Assembly: GCF_009709555.1 (NCBI RefSeq)
Contig: NZ_WJBG01000250.1
Location: forward strand, 1-51,633
DNA from: Streptomyces blattellae
GTDB lineage: Bacteria; Actinomycetota; Actinomycetes; Streptomycetales; Streptomycetaceae
Reading direction: 5' to 3'
Length of the DNA: 51,633 bases
The stretch's first letter is position 1. Every line of letters begins with the position of its first letter. Of this stretch, positions 44,201-51,570 are shown piece by piece. The notes beneath the pieces are model-generated. The model did not search any database. It had not been told where the DNA came from and saw nothing but the letters and a program-made list of their open reading frames with translations. The position numbers and the translations under genes are program-made.

Positions 44201-45238
44201 GCCGGTATGGGGCTGGAAGACGCGATGCTGCTCGGCGTGGGAGAGCCGGGCGTAGAGCGGCAGCACCTCCGTGAACCGGTACTGCTTCCTGACGAGGGCG
44301 TCGGCGGTGTCCCGGATCTCCCGCTCCCCCGAGAGGAAGACGAGGATGTCGCCCTTCCCCTCCCCCTGCAGCTCTTCCACGGCGTCGGTGATCGCGGTGA
44401 TCTGGTCGCGGTCGGCGTCGTCGGAGTCGTCTTCGAGGAGCGGCCGGTAGCGGACTTCGACGGGGTAGGTGCGCCCGCTGACCTCGATGATCGGGGCGTC
44501 CCCGAAGTGCCGCGAGAAGCGCTCGGGGTCGATGGTCGCGGAGGTGATGACGACCTTGAGATCGGGCCGCTTCGGCAGCAACTGCGCGAGATACCCGAGC
44601 AGGAAGTCGATGTTCAGGGACCGCTCGTGGGCCTCGTCGATGATGATCGTGTCGTAGGCGCGCAGCTCGCGGTCGGTCTGGATCTCGGCGAGCAGGATGC
44701 CGTCGGTCATCAGCTTGACGAAGGTGGCGTCCGGGTTCACCTGGTCGGTGAAGCGCACCTTCCAGCCGACGGCCTCGCCGAGCGGGGTGTCCAGCTCTTC
44801 CGCCACCCGCTCGGCGACGGTACGGGCGGCGATACGGCGGGGCTGTGTGTGCCCGACCATCCCGCGCACCCCCCTGCCGAGTTCCATGCAGATCTTCGGG
44901 ATCTGCGTGGTCTTCCCGGAGCCGGTCTCACCGGCGACGATCACGACCTGGTGGTCGCGGATGGCGTCGGCGATCTCGTCCCGCTTCTGGCTGACGGGAA
45001 GCTGCGAGGGGTAGGTGACGGCGGGTACGCGGGCCCGCCGCTCACCCATCCGCTGTTCGGCCTTGGCGACCTCGGCCTCGATCTCGGCGAGGACGGCGGT
45101 GCGGGCCTCCGGCTTGCGGATCTTGCGGGCACCTTCGAGCCGCCGACCGAGCCGGTGCGCGTCGCGCAGCGACAGTTCGGCCAGACGGGGGGCGAGGGTC
45201 CCGAGGGCGGGGGCGCCGGGGGCGGGGTGCGTAGACAT
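41285..45238 (-). CDS. hrpA: ATP-dependent RNA helicase HrpA
   Basis: The 1317-residue DEAH-box helicase has motif I GETGSGKTTQIPK near residue 100, motif Ia TQPRRIAARTVA, motif II IIDEAHERSLNIDFLLG, motif III TSATID, motif V TNVAETSLTVPGI and motif VI QRKGRCGRTSDG. HA2, OB-fold and the long HrpA-specific C-terminal domain follow, and the length is normal. HrpA rescues stalled or collided ribosomes and remodels RNA in other bacteria. The ATG at 45238 lies just downstream of a 35-bp tandem repeat tract that may carry or disturb its promoter. Confidence 0.95.
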   Translation of the reverse strand: MSTHPAPGAPALGTLAPRLAELSLRDAHRLGRRLEGARKIRKPEARTAVLAEIEAEVAKAEQRMGERRARVPAVTYPSQLPVSQKRDEIADAIRDHQVVIVAGETGSGKTTQIPKICMELGRGVRGMVGHTQPRRIAARTVAERVAEELDTPLGEAVGWKVRFTDQVNPDATFVKLMTDGILLAEIQTDRELRAYDTIIIDEAHERSLNIDFLLGYLAQLLPKRPDLKVVITSATIDPERFSRHFGDAPIIEVSGRTYPVEVRYRPLLEDDSDDADRDQITAITDAVEELQGEGKGDILVFLSGEREIRDTADALVRKQYRFTEVLPLYARLSHAEQHRVFQPHTGRRIVLATNVAETSLTVPGIKYVIDPGFARISRYSHRTKVQRLPIEPVSQASANQRKGRCGRTSDGICIRLYSEDDFEARPEFTDAEILRTNLASVILQMTAAGLGDIEKFPFIDPPDHRNIRDGVQLLQELGALDPSQKDVRKKLTDTGRKLAQLPVDPRLARMVLEADKNGCVREVMVIAAALSIQDPRERPADKQTQADQQHARFKDETSDFLAYLNLWRYIREQQKERGSSSFRRMCKQEYLNFLRIREWQDIYTQLRTVARQMGIHLNEEDAPEQSVHVSLLAGLLSHIGMKDVKEGAKNEYLGARSAKFAIFPGSALFKKPPRFVMSAELVETSRLWARVNARVEPEWVEPLAEHLLKRTYSEPHWEKDQAAVMAYEKVTLYGVPIIADRKVNYGRIDPEASRELFIRNALVEGDWRTHHKFFADNRRLLTEVEELEHRARRRDILVDDETLFDFYDQRVPEHVVSGAHFDSWWKHRRHEQPDFLDFEREMLIRESAEAVTKADYPDSWRQGNLKFRVTYQFEPGADADGVTVHVPLQVLNQVTDEGFDWQIPGLREEVVTELIRSLPKPIRRNYVPAPNFAKRFLDAAVPLQEPLTITMARELKRMVGVPFTADDFDWTKVPDHLRITFRIVDERRRKLAEDKDLEALKLRLKPRARKALSQAAAATAEREGGELLERKGLTDWTIGSLTRLFETRRAGQPVKAYPALVDDGDTVSVRLFDTEAEQQQAMWQGTRRLLLRNIPVNPAKFASDRLTNAQKLALSANPHGSIQALFDDCAMAAADKLIGDFGGPVWDEESYRKLYDKVRAEIVDTTVRTVGQAQQVLAAWQACERRLKAVRSPALLPNLADVRAQLDGLVKPGFVTETGTRRLPDLMRYLVAADRRLQQMPTNVQRDTTRMEKVHEMRDEYAWLLEQMPQGRPVPASVLDIRWMIEELRVSYFAHALGTAYPVSDKRIVKAIDAAVP

Positions 45239-45275
45239 ACGCGACCCAGGATCTCATCCCGGGGAAATCGGTGGC

Positions 45276-45549
45276 GAACGCTTTTGCCTCCGGCGGACCG
45301 GCTAAGTCCGGCGAGCGGGTTCTTCCGGTGGACCGGCTGCGTCCGGTGACCGGGTTCTTCCGGTGGACTGGCTGGGTGTGGCGAGCGGGTTCTTCCGGTG
45401 GACTGGCTGGGTGTGGCGAGCGGGTTCTTCCGGTGGACTGGCTGGGTGTGGTGACCGGGTTCTTCCGGTGGACTGGCTGGGTGTGGTGACCGGGTTCTTC
45501 CGGCGGACCGGCTGCGGCCGGCGAGCGGGTTCCTTCGGCGGACCGGCCT
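45276..45549. repeat. 35-bp tandem repeat tract, about 7.8 copies
   Basis: Units begin at 45311, 45346, 45381, 45416, 45451, 45486 and 45521, with a degenerate unit from 45276. The consensus starts GYGASCGGGTTCTTCCGG and ends TGGACTGGCTGGGTGTG. Central units are nearly identical; edges have diverged. Thirty-five is not a multiple of three and the frame changes each unit, so it is not coding. No spacers occur. It fills nearly the whole gap between hrpA and the next gene. Confidence 0.93.
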
Positions 45550-45821
45550 CAGGAAGTGCGCTGCGACGGAGGCGTGGTCGTGCTTGTGCTTGTGGTCGCG
45601 GTCGTGGTCGTGGAGTTCGACGGGCGTCGCCGGCTCGATTCCCCCCGAGCGATGGACTTCGCCGTATTCGATACGGCCTTGATCCCCAGGTACGCCGTCG
45701 TCATGCTGCTCACCGCGGTGAACGCGGCCGTGAGCACACCGACGATCACCGCGTTGTCGCCGTCGAGCTGCCGGACGCCGAAGATCGCCACGCCCGAGAT
45801 CGCGAGGTTACTGATGATCAC
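45549..45821 (-). CDS. Small membrane protein with Thr/Ser-rich tail
   Basis: About 90 residues: two membrane helices (IISNLAISGVAIFGV and VIVGVLTAAFTAVSSMTTAYLG) then SNTAKSIARGESSRRR and a Thr-rich end (TTTTATTSTSTTTPP). The frame stays open upstream to about 45910 (DDELEERRARYGLLA) without ATG, GTG or TTG, so either a rare start is used or the 5' end has been damaged. The stop lies at the edge of the repeat tract. Function unknown; two-helix layout resembles holin-like or regulatory membrane peptides. Confidence 0.5.
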   Translation of the reverse strand: MIISNLAISGVAIFGVRQLDGDNAVIVGVLTAAFTAVSSMTTAYLGIKAVSNTAKSIARGESSRRRPSNSTTTTATTSTSTTTPPSQRTS

Positions 45822-45925
45822 CGCGAGCAGCCCGTACCGCGCCCGGCGCTCCTCCAGCTCGTCATCCGGAATGGCCTGAGCCTCGTCCCGACTCGTCGTC
45901 TCCCCTGCGCCAAGGCGAAATGATC

Positions 45926-45954
45926 AAGGGCCCCGCTCGCTGAGCAGGGCCCTT
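45926..45954 (-). terminator. tRNA cluster terminator
   Basis: AAGGGCCC at 45926-45933 pairs with GGGCCCTT at 45947-45954. On the minus strand it follows tRNA-Phe by 7 bp and ends the Glu-Asp-Phe cluster. Confidence 0.75.
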
Positions 45955-45960
45955 GGGCTG

Positions 45961-46034
45961 TGGCTGGGGCCGGGGTCGAACCGGCGACCTTCCGCTTTTC
46001 AGGCGGACGCTCGTACCAACTGAGCTACCCAGCC
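45961..46034 (-). tRNA. tRNA-Phe(GAA)
   Basis: The 74-nt minus-strand sequence begins GGCTGGGTAGCTCAGTTGG, has anticodon loop CTGAAAA (GAA), T loop TTCGACC and ends CCCAGCC plus A. It is last in a three-tRNA cluster. Confidence 0.95.
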
Positions 46035-46058
46035 ACGAGGCTCCGGGAGGAACCTCAG

Positions 46059-46133
46059 CGGTCCTGACGGGATTTGAACCCGCGGCCTCCACCTTGACAG
46101 GGTGGCGAGCACTCCAAACTGCTCCACAGGACC
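46059..46133 (-). tRNA. tRNA-Asp(GTC), copy 2
   Basis: Identical over 75 bases to 41116-41190. It is the middle gene of the Glu-Asp-Phe cluster. Confidence 0.95.
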
Positions 46134-46170
46134 AAGCGATGCGTACGACAGTGTCGCACACGGTGTTGCG

Positions 46171-46243
46171 TGCCCCCAACGGGATTCGAACCCGTGCTAC
46201 CGCCTTGAAAGGGCGGCGTCCTAGGCCGCTAGACGATGAGGGC
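46171..46243 (-). tRNA. tRNA-Glu(TTC)
   Basis: The 73-nt minus-strand sequence begins GCCCTCATCGTCTAGC, anticodon loop CTTTCAA (TTC), T loop TTCGAAT and ends TGGGGGC plus A; one G-U pair is in the acceptor stem. It is first in the cluster. Confidence 0.95.
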
Positions 46244-46323
46244 TATCGGCCCGCCTGGGCGCTTCTCAGCGCGTCGGGGACGTGAGCAGCATATGGGATG
46301 GCGGTAGGTATCGCCAAAACGGT

Positions 46324-47916
46324 TTACGGGGACGGGGTCGCGGGGCTGGGCGAGGGTGAGGGGGTCGGGGTGGGGGTGGGGGACGGGGAGGCTCCTGGCT
46401 GGTTCTCCTCGGGGAGGTGGCGGGCCACTTCCGCCGTCGTCAGGCCCAGGCCGCCCAGTGTGATCTCGTCCCAGGCCTGGAGGCGGCGGGTGTCCCGGTC
46501 GAAGTAGAGGATCGACGTCTCGATCGGGTCGGGGTACTCGCCCTCCACCGCGCGCAGGCCGCTGCCGCCCGTCGAGCCCTCGATGCGCAGACGGGTGCCG
46601 AACGGCATGACCTCCATCTCGGAGTGGTGGAGGTGGCCCGCCAGGACCAGCGGCACCTGGCCGTCCGTCACCCGGGCCGCGGACGGCTCGTGGGCCACGG
46701 CCACGTCGACCGGGGTTCCGGCGGCCGTCTGGTCGCGCAGGGCGGAGGCCAGCCGTGCGCCCGCCAGCTCCTGCGACTGCTCGGCTCCGGCCTTGTTCGT
46801 GCGGTCGGGCGTGAACTGGGGATCACCCATGCCCGCGAAGCGCAGTCCCGCGACCGACACCCCTCGGCCGTCGTCGAGGACATGGACGTTGTTCATGCCC
46901 TCCAGATAGCGCTGGGTCGTGGCGGAGTCGTGGTTGCCGCGGACCCAGACGTACGGGGCGCCCAGGTCCTCGATCGGGTCCAGGAAGGCGTTCTCGGCGG
47001 CCGTGCCGTGGTCCATGGTGTCGCCGGAGTCGACGATCACGTTCACCTTGTACTGCTCGACCAGCGAGGCGATGATCTGCCAGCTCGCCGGGTTGAGGTG
47101 GATGTCCGAGACGTGCAGGACCCGGATCGTGGTCGGGTCGGGCTGGTAGGCCGGGAGCGTGGACGTGGCGTCGTACAGCCTCGTCACGTTGGTGACGAGA
47201 CGGGCCAACTCCTTCTGGTAGACGTCGAATTCGGTGACGATGCTGCGTGCGTCGCCGACCAGGGAGGGTGCGGAGGAGAGCAGGCCGGAGAACCTGGGTT
47301 CGAGGACCGAGTTCGGATTCCAGGTGGCGGCTGCCGTGCCGCCGGACGCGGCGAGGAGGGTGAAGGCGAGACCGCCGGCCGCGAGGGCGCGGCGGGGGCG
47401 GCGGTAGACCGCGAGGCCCAGGGCGGTGGCGCCGGAGACGACGGCGACGCAGGAGCGTACGGCGAGGTCGAGCGTGCCGTGGCCGACGTCGGCGGCGACC
47501 TCGTCCTGGAGGCCGGAGATTCGTTCGGGGTGGTCGACGAGGGCCTGGGAGCGGGCCGGGTCCAGTTGGTCGACGTTCACGTCCAGGCGGACCGGGGCGG
47601 TGTGGCTTTCCAGTTGCAGCGCGCCGAGCGGCGAGACGTTGATCTTCGTACCGCCGGTGAGTGAGGGGCGCAGGGTCATGGTGGTGTCCATGGGCCCGAC
47701 GGGAACCCGGACGTTCCCGACGATCAGCAGACCCAGCCAGGCGCCCAGCAGCACGACCGCGACCAGCCCCAGGGCACGGCCCCAGGGGTGCGGCTGCGGG
47801 ACGAGTTCGACTTCGACGGCGGGGTGCGGTCGGCGGGAACGATAGCGGCGGGCGAGCGCACGCGGTGCCCGGCGTACGCGGTTCAGGACGGCGACGTTGG
47901 GAACGCGGGCGGCCAT
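46324..47916 (-). CDS. Membrane-anchored calcineurin-like metallophosphoesterase
   Basis: The 530-residue protein has a membrane segment near residues 48-68 (ALGLVAVVLLGAWLGLLIVG) and a second one near 160-200, placing the catalytic part outside the cytoplasm. The metal sites appear in order: HVSDIHLNP, IVDSGDTMDHG, VWVRGNHDS and LAGHLHHSE. The C-terminus is a Pro/Thr/Ser repeat tail (SPTPTPTPSPSPSP), suited to reach through the wall. Start codon ATG, reading frame intact. Substrate unknown; phosphodiesters or lipid phosphates are possible. Confidence 0.88.
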   Translation of the reverse strand: MAARVPNVAVLNRVRRAPRALARRYRSRRPHPAVEVELVPQPHPWGRALGLVAVVLLGAWLGLLIVGNVRVPVGPMDTTMTLRPSLTGGTKINVSPLGALQLESHTAPVRLDVNVDQLDPARSQALVDHPERISGLQDEVAADVGHGTLDLAVRSCVAVVSGATALGLAVYRRPRRALAAGGLAFTLLAASGGTAAATWNPNSVLEPRFSGLLSSAPSLVGDARSIVTEFDVYQKELARLVTNVTRLYDATSTLPAYQPDPTTIRVLHVSDIHLNPASWQIIASLVEQYKVNVIVDSGDTMDHGTAAENAFLDPIEDLGAPYVWVRGNHDSATTQRYLEGMNNVHVLDDGRGVSVAGLRFAGMGDPQFTPDRTNKAGAEQSQELAGARLASALRDQTAAGTPVDVAVAHEPSAARVTDGQVPLVLAGHLHHSEMEVMPFGTRLRIEGSTGGSGLRAVEGEYPDPIETSILYFDRDTRRLQAWDEITLGGLGLTTAEVARHLPEENQPGASPSPTPTPTPSPSPSPATPSP

Positions 47917-48020
47917 TGGTCCCGTATGCCCAAGTCCGCCAGTGGATATGCCGGACAGCGGTGACTCTCATACCGTCGCCGTGACTCTCCTACGACGGTT
48001 CCGTACCGGACAATGGCCCT

Positions 48021-48359
48021 GTGCTGGAGATGACGCGCGAGGCGTTCGAGGAACTGGTCGCCGAGGCCCTGGACCGGATCCCGCCGGAGCTGACACGGCT
48101 GATGGACAACGTCGCGGTGTTCGTCGAGGACGAACCGCCCGCGGACGATCCCGAGCTGCTCGGCCTGTACGAGGGGACTCCGCTGACCGAGCGCGGGGAG
48201 TGGTACGCCGGGGTGCTGCCGGACCGGATCACGATCTACCGGGGTCCGACGCTGCGGATGTGCGAGTCGCGGGAGGAGGTCGTGGAGGAGACCGAGGTGA
48301 CGGTGGTGCAGGATACCCCGTCGTACACCTCTTTTGCTGGTCTCCTGCCAGTTGGGTGA
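48021..48359 (+). pseudogene. Truncated copy of the minimal metallopeptidase, active site lost
   Basis: The first 80 or so residues (MLEMTREAFEELV, ALDRIPPELTRLMDNVAVF, DDPELLGLYEGTPLTERG) are almost identical to the intact gene at 48429-48779. After EVTVV the sequence turns into QDTPSYTSFAGLLPVG, where the intact copy has VHEVAHHFG. The zinc-binding HExxH is therefore missing. It lies in inverted orientation to the intact copy, about 70 bp away. It is probably a non-functional duplicate. Confidence 0.8.
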
Positions 48360-48405
48360 CATCCCCGGAGGGCCTGTTATTACTCCTGGTCAGGGGGCAG
48401 GTGGG

Positions 48406-48422
48406 GGCGTCGGAAAGACGCC
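48406..48422. terminator. Short hairpin between the inverted metallopeptidase copies
   Basis: GGCGTC at 48406-48411 pairs with GACGCC at 48417-48422 around GGAAA. It lies just after the stop of the minus-strand gene and between convergent genes. Confidence 0.5.
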
Positions 48423-48428
48423 AGGAGA

Positions 48429-48779
48429 TCAGCCCCAGCCCAGTTCGTGGAGCCGCGCGTCCTCAATGCCGAAGTGGTGCGCCACCTCGTGGACGACCGT
48501 CACGGCCACCTCGTGCACCACGTCCTCCGATGTCTCGCAGAAGCGCAGGGTCGGGCCCATGTAGATCGTGATGCGGTCCGGAAGGACTCCGGCGTACCAC
48601 TCGCCGCGCTCCGTGAGCGGGGTCCCCTCGTACAGCCCCAGTAGCTCCGGGTCGTCGGCGGGCGGCTCGTCCTCCACGAAGACGGCCACGTTGTCCATGA
48701 CCCGCGTCAACTCCGGCGGGATCTGGTCCAGGGCCTCACTCACCAGTTCTTCGAACCTGTCGCGTGTCATCTCCAGCAC
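48429..48779 (-). CDS. Minimal zincin metallopeptidase family protein
   Basis: The 116-residue protein ends with the zinc site HEVAHHFGIEDARLHELGWG: HExxHxxGxxD and a following acidic/His segment. This is the minimal matrix-metalloprotease-like family (zincin_1), conserved near metallophosphoesterase genes in actinobacteria. N-terminal FEELVSEALDQIPPELTRVMDNVAVFVEDEPP is the family's usual start. The peptide substrate is unknown. The intact copy shares about 15 bp upstream of its start with the truncated inverted copy. Confidence 0.88.
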   Translation of the reverse strand: MLEMTRDRFEELVSEALDQIPPELTRVMDNVAVFVEDEPPADDPELLGLYEGTPLTERGEWYAGVLPDRITIYMGPTLRFCETSEDVVHEVAVTVVHEVAHHFGIEDARLHELGWG

Positions 48780-49006
48780 AGGCCCATTGTCTGTGAGTGG
48801 TCACGTAATCGGAGCACTTACGGAGTCCTGACCTTCCGCCGTGCCCACAGACAGGGCTCAGCCGTCCTAGATGTCCTGGCCGCTGGTGGTACCAGTTGGC
48901 CCGGTGGTCGGTAGGTCCCTGGCCGTGTCCTGGCTCGTACGGGTGCCCGTCTCCACCGTCTACGTGCCTGGCGGGCCATGTTGATGGAGCCCGGACCTCG
49001 GCATGA

Positions 49007-49510
49007 TCTCCAGGCCGGGGAACGGCCGTCCCGGAGCGCCGATGGCCCCTGACTGCCCATGTGACCGCCACCTGTTTGCGGCCGGGTGCGCCGTGCCCCT
49101 CCGCGTTTCTGGTGGCCGCCATGTCGGCCGTCCAGCCGGTCGTGGTGGCGCACATGTTCCACCTGGCGGCCGTCCCTCACGTCCCGGAGTCGGACGCCGT
49201 GGACGGCTAGGACCTGGAGGCCCTGGAGGCCCTGGAGCCGGAACTAATGCACGTTGAGTCACGGCTGGCTGAGCTGTCCGTGATCGCTGGACGCTCCTAA
49301 CAGCCCAGGCGGACACGCTTTCGGGCCTGGAGGAGCCGGAGCCGGTCAAGGTGGCCCAGGTCCACGCCAAGTCCGGCCGTTCGCTGGAGGACATCCGGGC
49401 GGCCGTGGAGGAGTTGAAGGCCACTGGCCAGCCGGTCAACGGCACCACGTACGGCCGCCTGGTGGGCGTGTCCGCCCGTACGGCCCGCCGGGACACGGAG
49501 ACGCTGGCCC
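49007..49510 (+). pseudogene. DUF2637-like membrane protein, multiply broken
   Basis: The frame FLVAAMSAVQPVVVAHMFHLAA ends at a TAG at 49208-49210, continues in the same frame as DLEALEALEPELMHVESRLAE to TAA at about 49302, then shifts to another frame as TLLTAQADTLSGLEEPEPV, SGRSLEDIRAAVEEL and NGTTYGRLVGVSARTARRD. A last membrane helix, an acidic linker and a C-terminal helix-turn-helix is the layout of DUF2637 proteins found on Streptomyces plasmids and integrative elements. One stop codon and one frameshift interrupt it, and the N-terminal helices are not recognisable. The family call is tentative. Confidence 0.45.
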
Positions 49511-49531
49511 TGTGTCCCCGGCGGTGGCCGC

Positions 49532-49992
49532 ATGATGGCCGCCATACGGGCCGCGCAGAACGGTGACGAGACGGCCACCCTGGCCGTCCTGGACTCCGTG
49601 GAGGGCATCGTCCGCCGAGCGGTCCAACACCGTTGGCGGCCAGGGATGGACGTGGACGACATGGTCCAGGAGGGCCGGGTGGCCGCCCTGGAGGCCCTGA
49701 AGCGGTACGACCCGGAGGGCGGGGCCAAGTTCTCCACGTACACCTATCTCCGGATCACGCGGACCGTGGCCGACTACGCGGCCACTCCGCCGACCGTGCA
49801 TGTGCCACCCCGTGCTGTGGCCACCTTCCGGGCGTGCCTGGGCAACGTGGGCGGGGACACGGAGGCCGCCGAATACCTGGCGACTCTCCTCCCTGGCCCC
49901 GGCCACCGGATGTCCGCCGCCACGGCCCACGCCGTCCGTGTGGCCCTCCAACCGGCGGAGTCCTGGACACCCTGGTGGCCACCGCCGCATAG
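49532..49992 (+). pseudogene. Sigma-70 region 2-like protein, frame disturbed at the end
   Basis: The frame reads VRRAVQHRWRPGMDVDDMVQEG, AALEALKRYDPEGGAKFSTYTYLRITRTV, which is a sigma region 2 (D-M-V-Q-E-G and F-S-T-Y core). No region 4 follows; only about 60 further residues (GGDTEAAEYLATLLPGPGH). Near 49960 the coding character switches to the next frame (GVLDTLVATAA) that stops at 49990-49992, so I suspect a one-base lesion. If not broken, the original frame would run on to 50230, through a terminator hairpin, which is implausible. Orphan sigma-like proteins of this size occur on phages and integrative elements. Confidence 0.5.
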
Positions 49993-50006
49993 CCCTGCAA
50001 CACAAA

Positions 50007-50046
50007 GGCCCGCCCATGCGCTACGGGGGAGGCGCACGGGCGGGCC
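50007..50046. terminator. Hairpin between convergent genes
   Basis: GGCCCGCCCATGCGC at 50007-50021 pairs with 50032-50046 (one mismatch) around a 10-nt loop. It separates the sigma-like ORF from the methyltransferase on the other strand. Confidence 0.8.
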
Positions 50047-50062
50047 GGTCCTGCGGGGTGGG

Positions 50063-51256
50063 TCACTCAGGCGGTTGGACGGGCCAGGTTTCGTTTGCCG
50101 GGTCGTCCAACCATGCGCGTTGTCCGTGCGCCGTGGCCGTGAGTCCGAACCGGGTCAGTTCGGGAGACCACTGGTCTTTCCACCAGCGGTGGGCGTCGGT
50201 CACCTCATCCCACAGACGCCGGGGTCCTGACTGCCAAACGGATGCACGCCGCTCCCCGTCCCGGAACATCACGCACGCCCAGGACTGGTCTGCCAGACCG
50301 TAGAACCACACGGGCCGCTGTCCGTCACGCTTTTCCGCCACGGACTGGCGGCACTGGTGCACCCGGAGGCCGAGTACGAACGGCAGGTCTGTGAACCGGC
50401 CGGTGACGAACTCGTCCTCCGTAGTGTCCGTGGTGCTCTGCTCCGCGTCCTCCAGAGGGCCCGCCGACAGGTAGTCGGCGTGGTGGACCGTGGGGCCCCG
50501 CTGCGCGCGGAGTTTCATGAACTCCACGGAGCGGGTGAAGGGGCCCACGGCTTCATCCCCGGTGACCTCCAGCCGGACCATGGCGTCCGCGTTGCTGTAC
50601 AACGTCCCCCACGGCGCGAGAATGGCCCCGCCGGGCCGGGTCTGTTCGATCCATGCCGGGGGCACGCTGCGGATTCCGACCGTCGCCAGGATGCGGTCAT
50701 AGGGAGCCGCATCCCGATGGCCCTTGTATCCGTCCCCCACAACCACGTGTGGGTACAGACCGTGTTGGCACAGCCGCTCACGGGCCCTGGCGGACACGGA
50801 CGCGTCCACCTCAAGCGTGGTCACGTTCTCCCCGCCCAGGCGGTGGGCCAGTGCGCCGGCCGTTTCACCGGTGCCCGTGCCCACGTCCAGAACGCGCATG
50901 CCCTCCTCCACGTCCAGGTCCTGGAGCAGGGAGTAAACGACGGACGGCATGGACGATGAGCCAGTGGACAGCTCTCCCGGGCCAGGGCCCTGGTGGGCCC
51001 CGTCGTCCCACTGGGTCACGATGGGGACGTTGCTGTCCGCCGCGTCGTACCAGGCGTCCGGGTCCTCCCGCCGGTCGGCGGGAACACTCGCGCGGGCCTT
51101 CATGTCGTAGGGCCACATGAGGTCCGGGAGGAACATGGCCCGGTCCACGGCCGCGAACGTCGGCACCCAGTCCGAGGACAGTGCGCCGGAGTCCATGAGG
51201 ACCCGCCCCAGCTCCTTGCGGCTGGGGCGGTCACTACGTAGAGCGTCGGTTGTCAC
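50063..51256 (-). CDS. Protein-L-isoaspartate O-methyltransferase-like enzyme (RiPP-maturation type)
   Basis: The 397-residue protein has the PIMT fold: SSSMPSVVYSLLQDLDVEEG, AdoMet motif I VLDVGTGTGETAGALAHRLG near residue 122, VTTLEVDAS, then PYDRILATVGIRSVPPAWIEQTRPGG and APWGT. The N-terminal WVPTFAAVDRAMFLPDLMW and C-terminal SGPRRLWDEVTDAHRWW with LTRFGLTATAHGQRAWLDDP are typical of the actinobacterial group linked to ATP-grasp (graspetide) and lanthipeptide clusters, where Asp is methylated to form aspartimide or isoaspartate. The GTG start overlaps the stop of a 43-residue ORF (GTGA). No ATP-grasp enzyme lies within the window. Function in peptide modification is inference. Confidence 0.75.
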   Translation of the reverse strand: MTTDALRSDRPSRKELGRVLMDSGALSSDWVPTFAAVDRAMFLPDLMWPYDMKARASVPADRREDPDAWYDAADSNVPIVTQWDDGAHQGPGPGELSTGSSSMPSVVYSLLQDLDVEEGMRVLDVGTGTGETAGALAHRLGGENVTTLEVDASVSARARERLCQHGLYPHVVVGDGYKGHRDAAPYDRILATVGIRSVPPAWIEQTRPGGAILAPWGTLYSNADAMVRLEVTGDEAVGPFTRSVEFMKLRAQRGPTVHHADYLSAGPLEDAEQSTTDTTEDEFVTGRFTDLPFVLGLRVHQCRQSVAEKRDGQRPVWFYGLADQSWACVMFRDGERRASVWQSGPRRLWDEVTDAHRWWKDQWSPELTRFGLTATAHGQRAWLDDPANETWPVQPPE

Positions 51257-51384
51257 TTGCGGTGCTTCCCGTCGCCCTCCGGGCTGGACCCGTCGGGGCT
51301 CGGCGGGTCCTGCGGAGGCTGCCAGGGCTGGCCAGGAGTGTTGTCGTCGTCGCCGTCGGCGCGCAGGTCGATGCGTACCCTCAT
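51253..51384 (-). CDS. 43-residue Asp/Pro-rich ORF coupled to the methyltransferase
   Basis: The peptide begins MRVRIDLRADGDDDNTPG, then repeats of Pro/Gln/Trp (QPWQPPQDPP) and SPDGSSPEGDGKHRK. It contains several Asp-Gly and Asp-Asn pairs, the favoured sites of isoaspartate chemistry. Its stop overlaps the methyltransferase start by one triplet, so translation is coupled. A GGAG lies about 15 bp before the ATG. It could be a RiPP precursor for the methyltransferase, or only a small unrelated protein. Coding potential rests on coupling and spacing. Confidence 0.4.
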   Translation of the reverse strand: MRVRIDLRADGDDDNTPGQPWQPPQDPPSPDGSSPEGDGKHRK

Positions 51385-51465
51385 CGTCGTCTCACCGCTC
51401 CATATGGTCGGTCGTGCGTGGATGACCCGCCCGGAAAGTGCCCCAGCACCAACCGGGCGGGCCGC

Positions 51466-51570
51466 TTAAGGTCCGGACGACGCGATGGCCACGCCGATGA
51501 CCAGCCCGCACGATCCCGCCACCATGATGATGAACAGGACACCCGCGTACCGGTCTAAAGCCCGGATCAT
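51466..51570 (-). CDS. 34-residue single-helix membrane peptide
   Basis: MIRALDRYAGVLFIIMVAGS followed by CGLVIGVAIASSGP gives one strongly hydrophobic membrane helix. GGGGGAA precedes the ATG, and the ATG overlaps the stop of an upstream frame (ATGA). The same frame remains open to the window edge, so a longer protein with an N-terminal soluble part is possible. Function unknown. Confidence 0.45.
   Translation of the reverse strand: MIRALDRYAGVLFIIMVAGSCGLVIGVAIASSGP

Noticed and set aside
45276..45549. Possible CRISPR array
   Set aside because: The 35-bp units are directly adjacent with no unique spacers, and no cas gene is near.
49208..49210. TAG as a read-through or special codon in the DUF2637-like frame
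   Set aside because: Another stop and frame changes follow closely, so simple decay is more likely.
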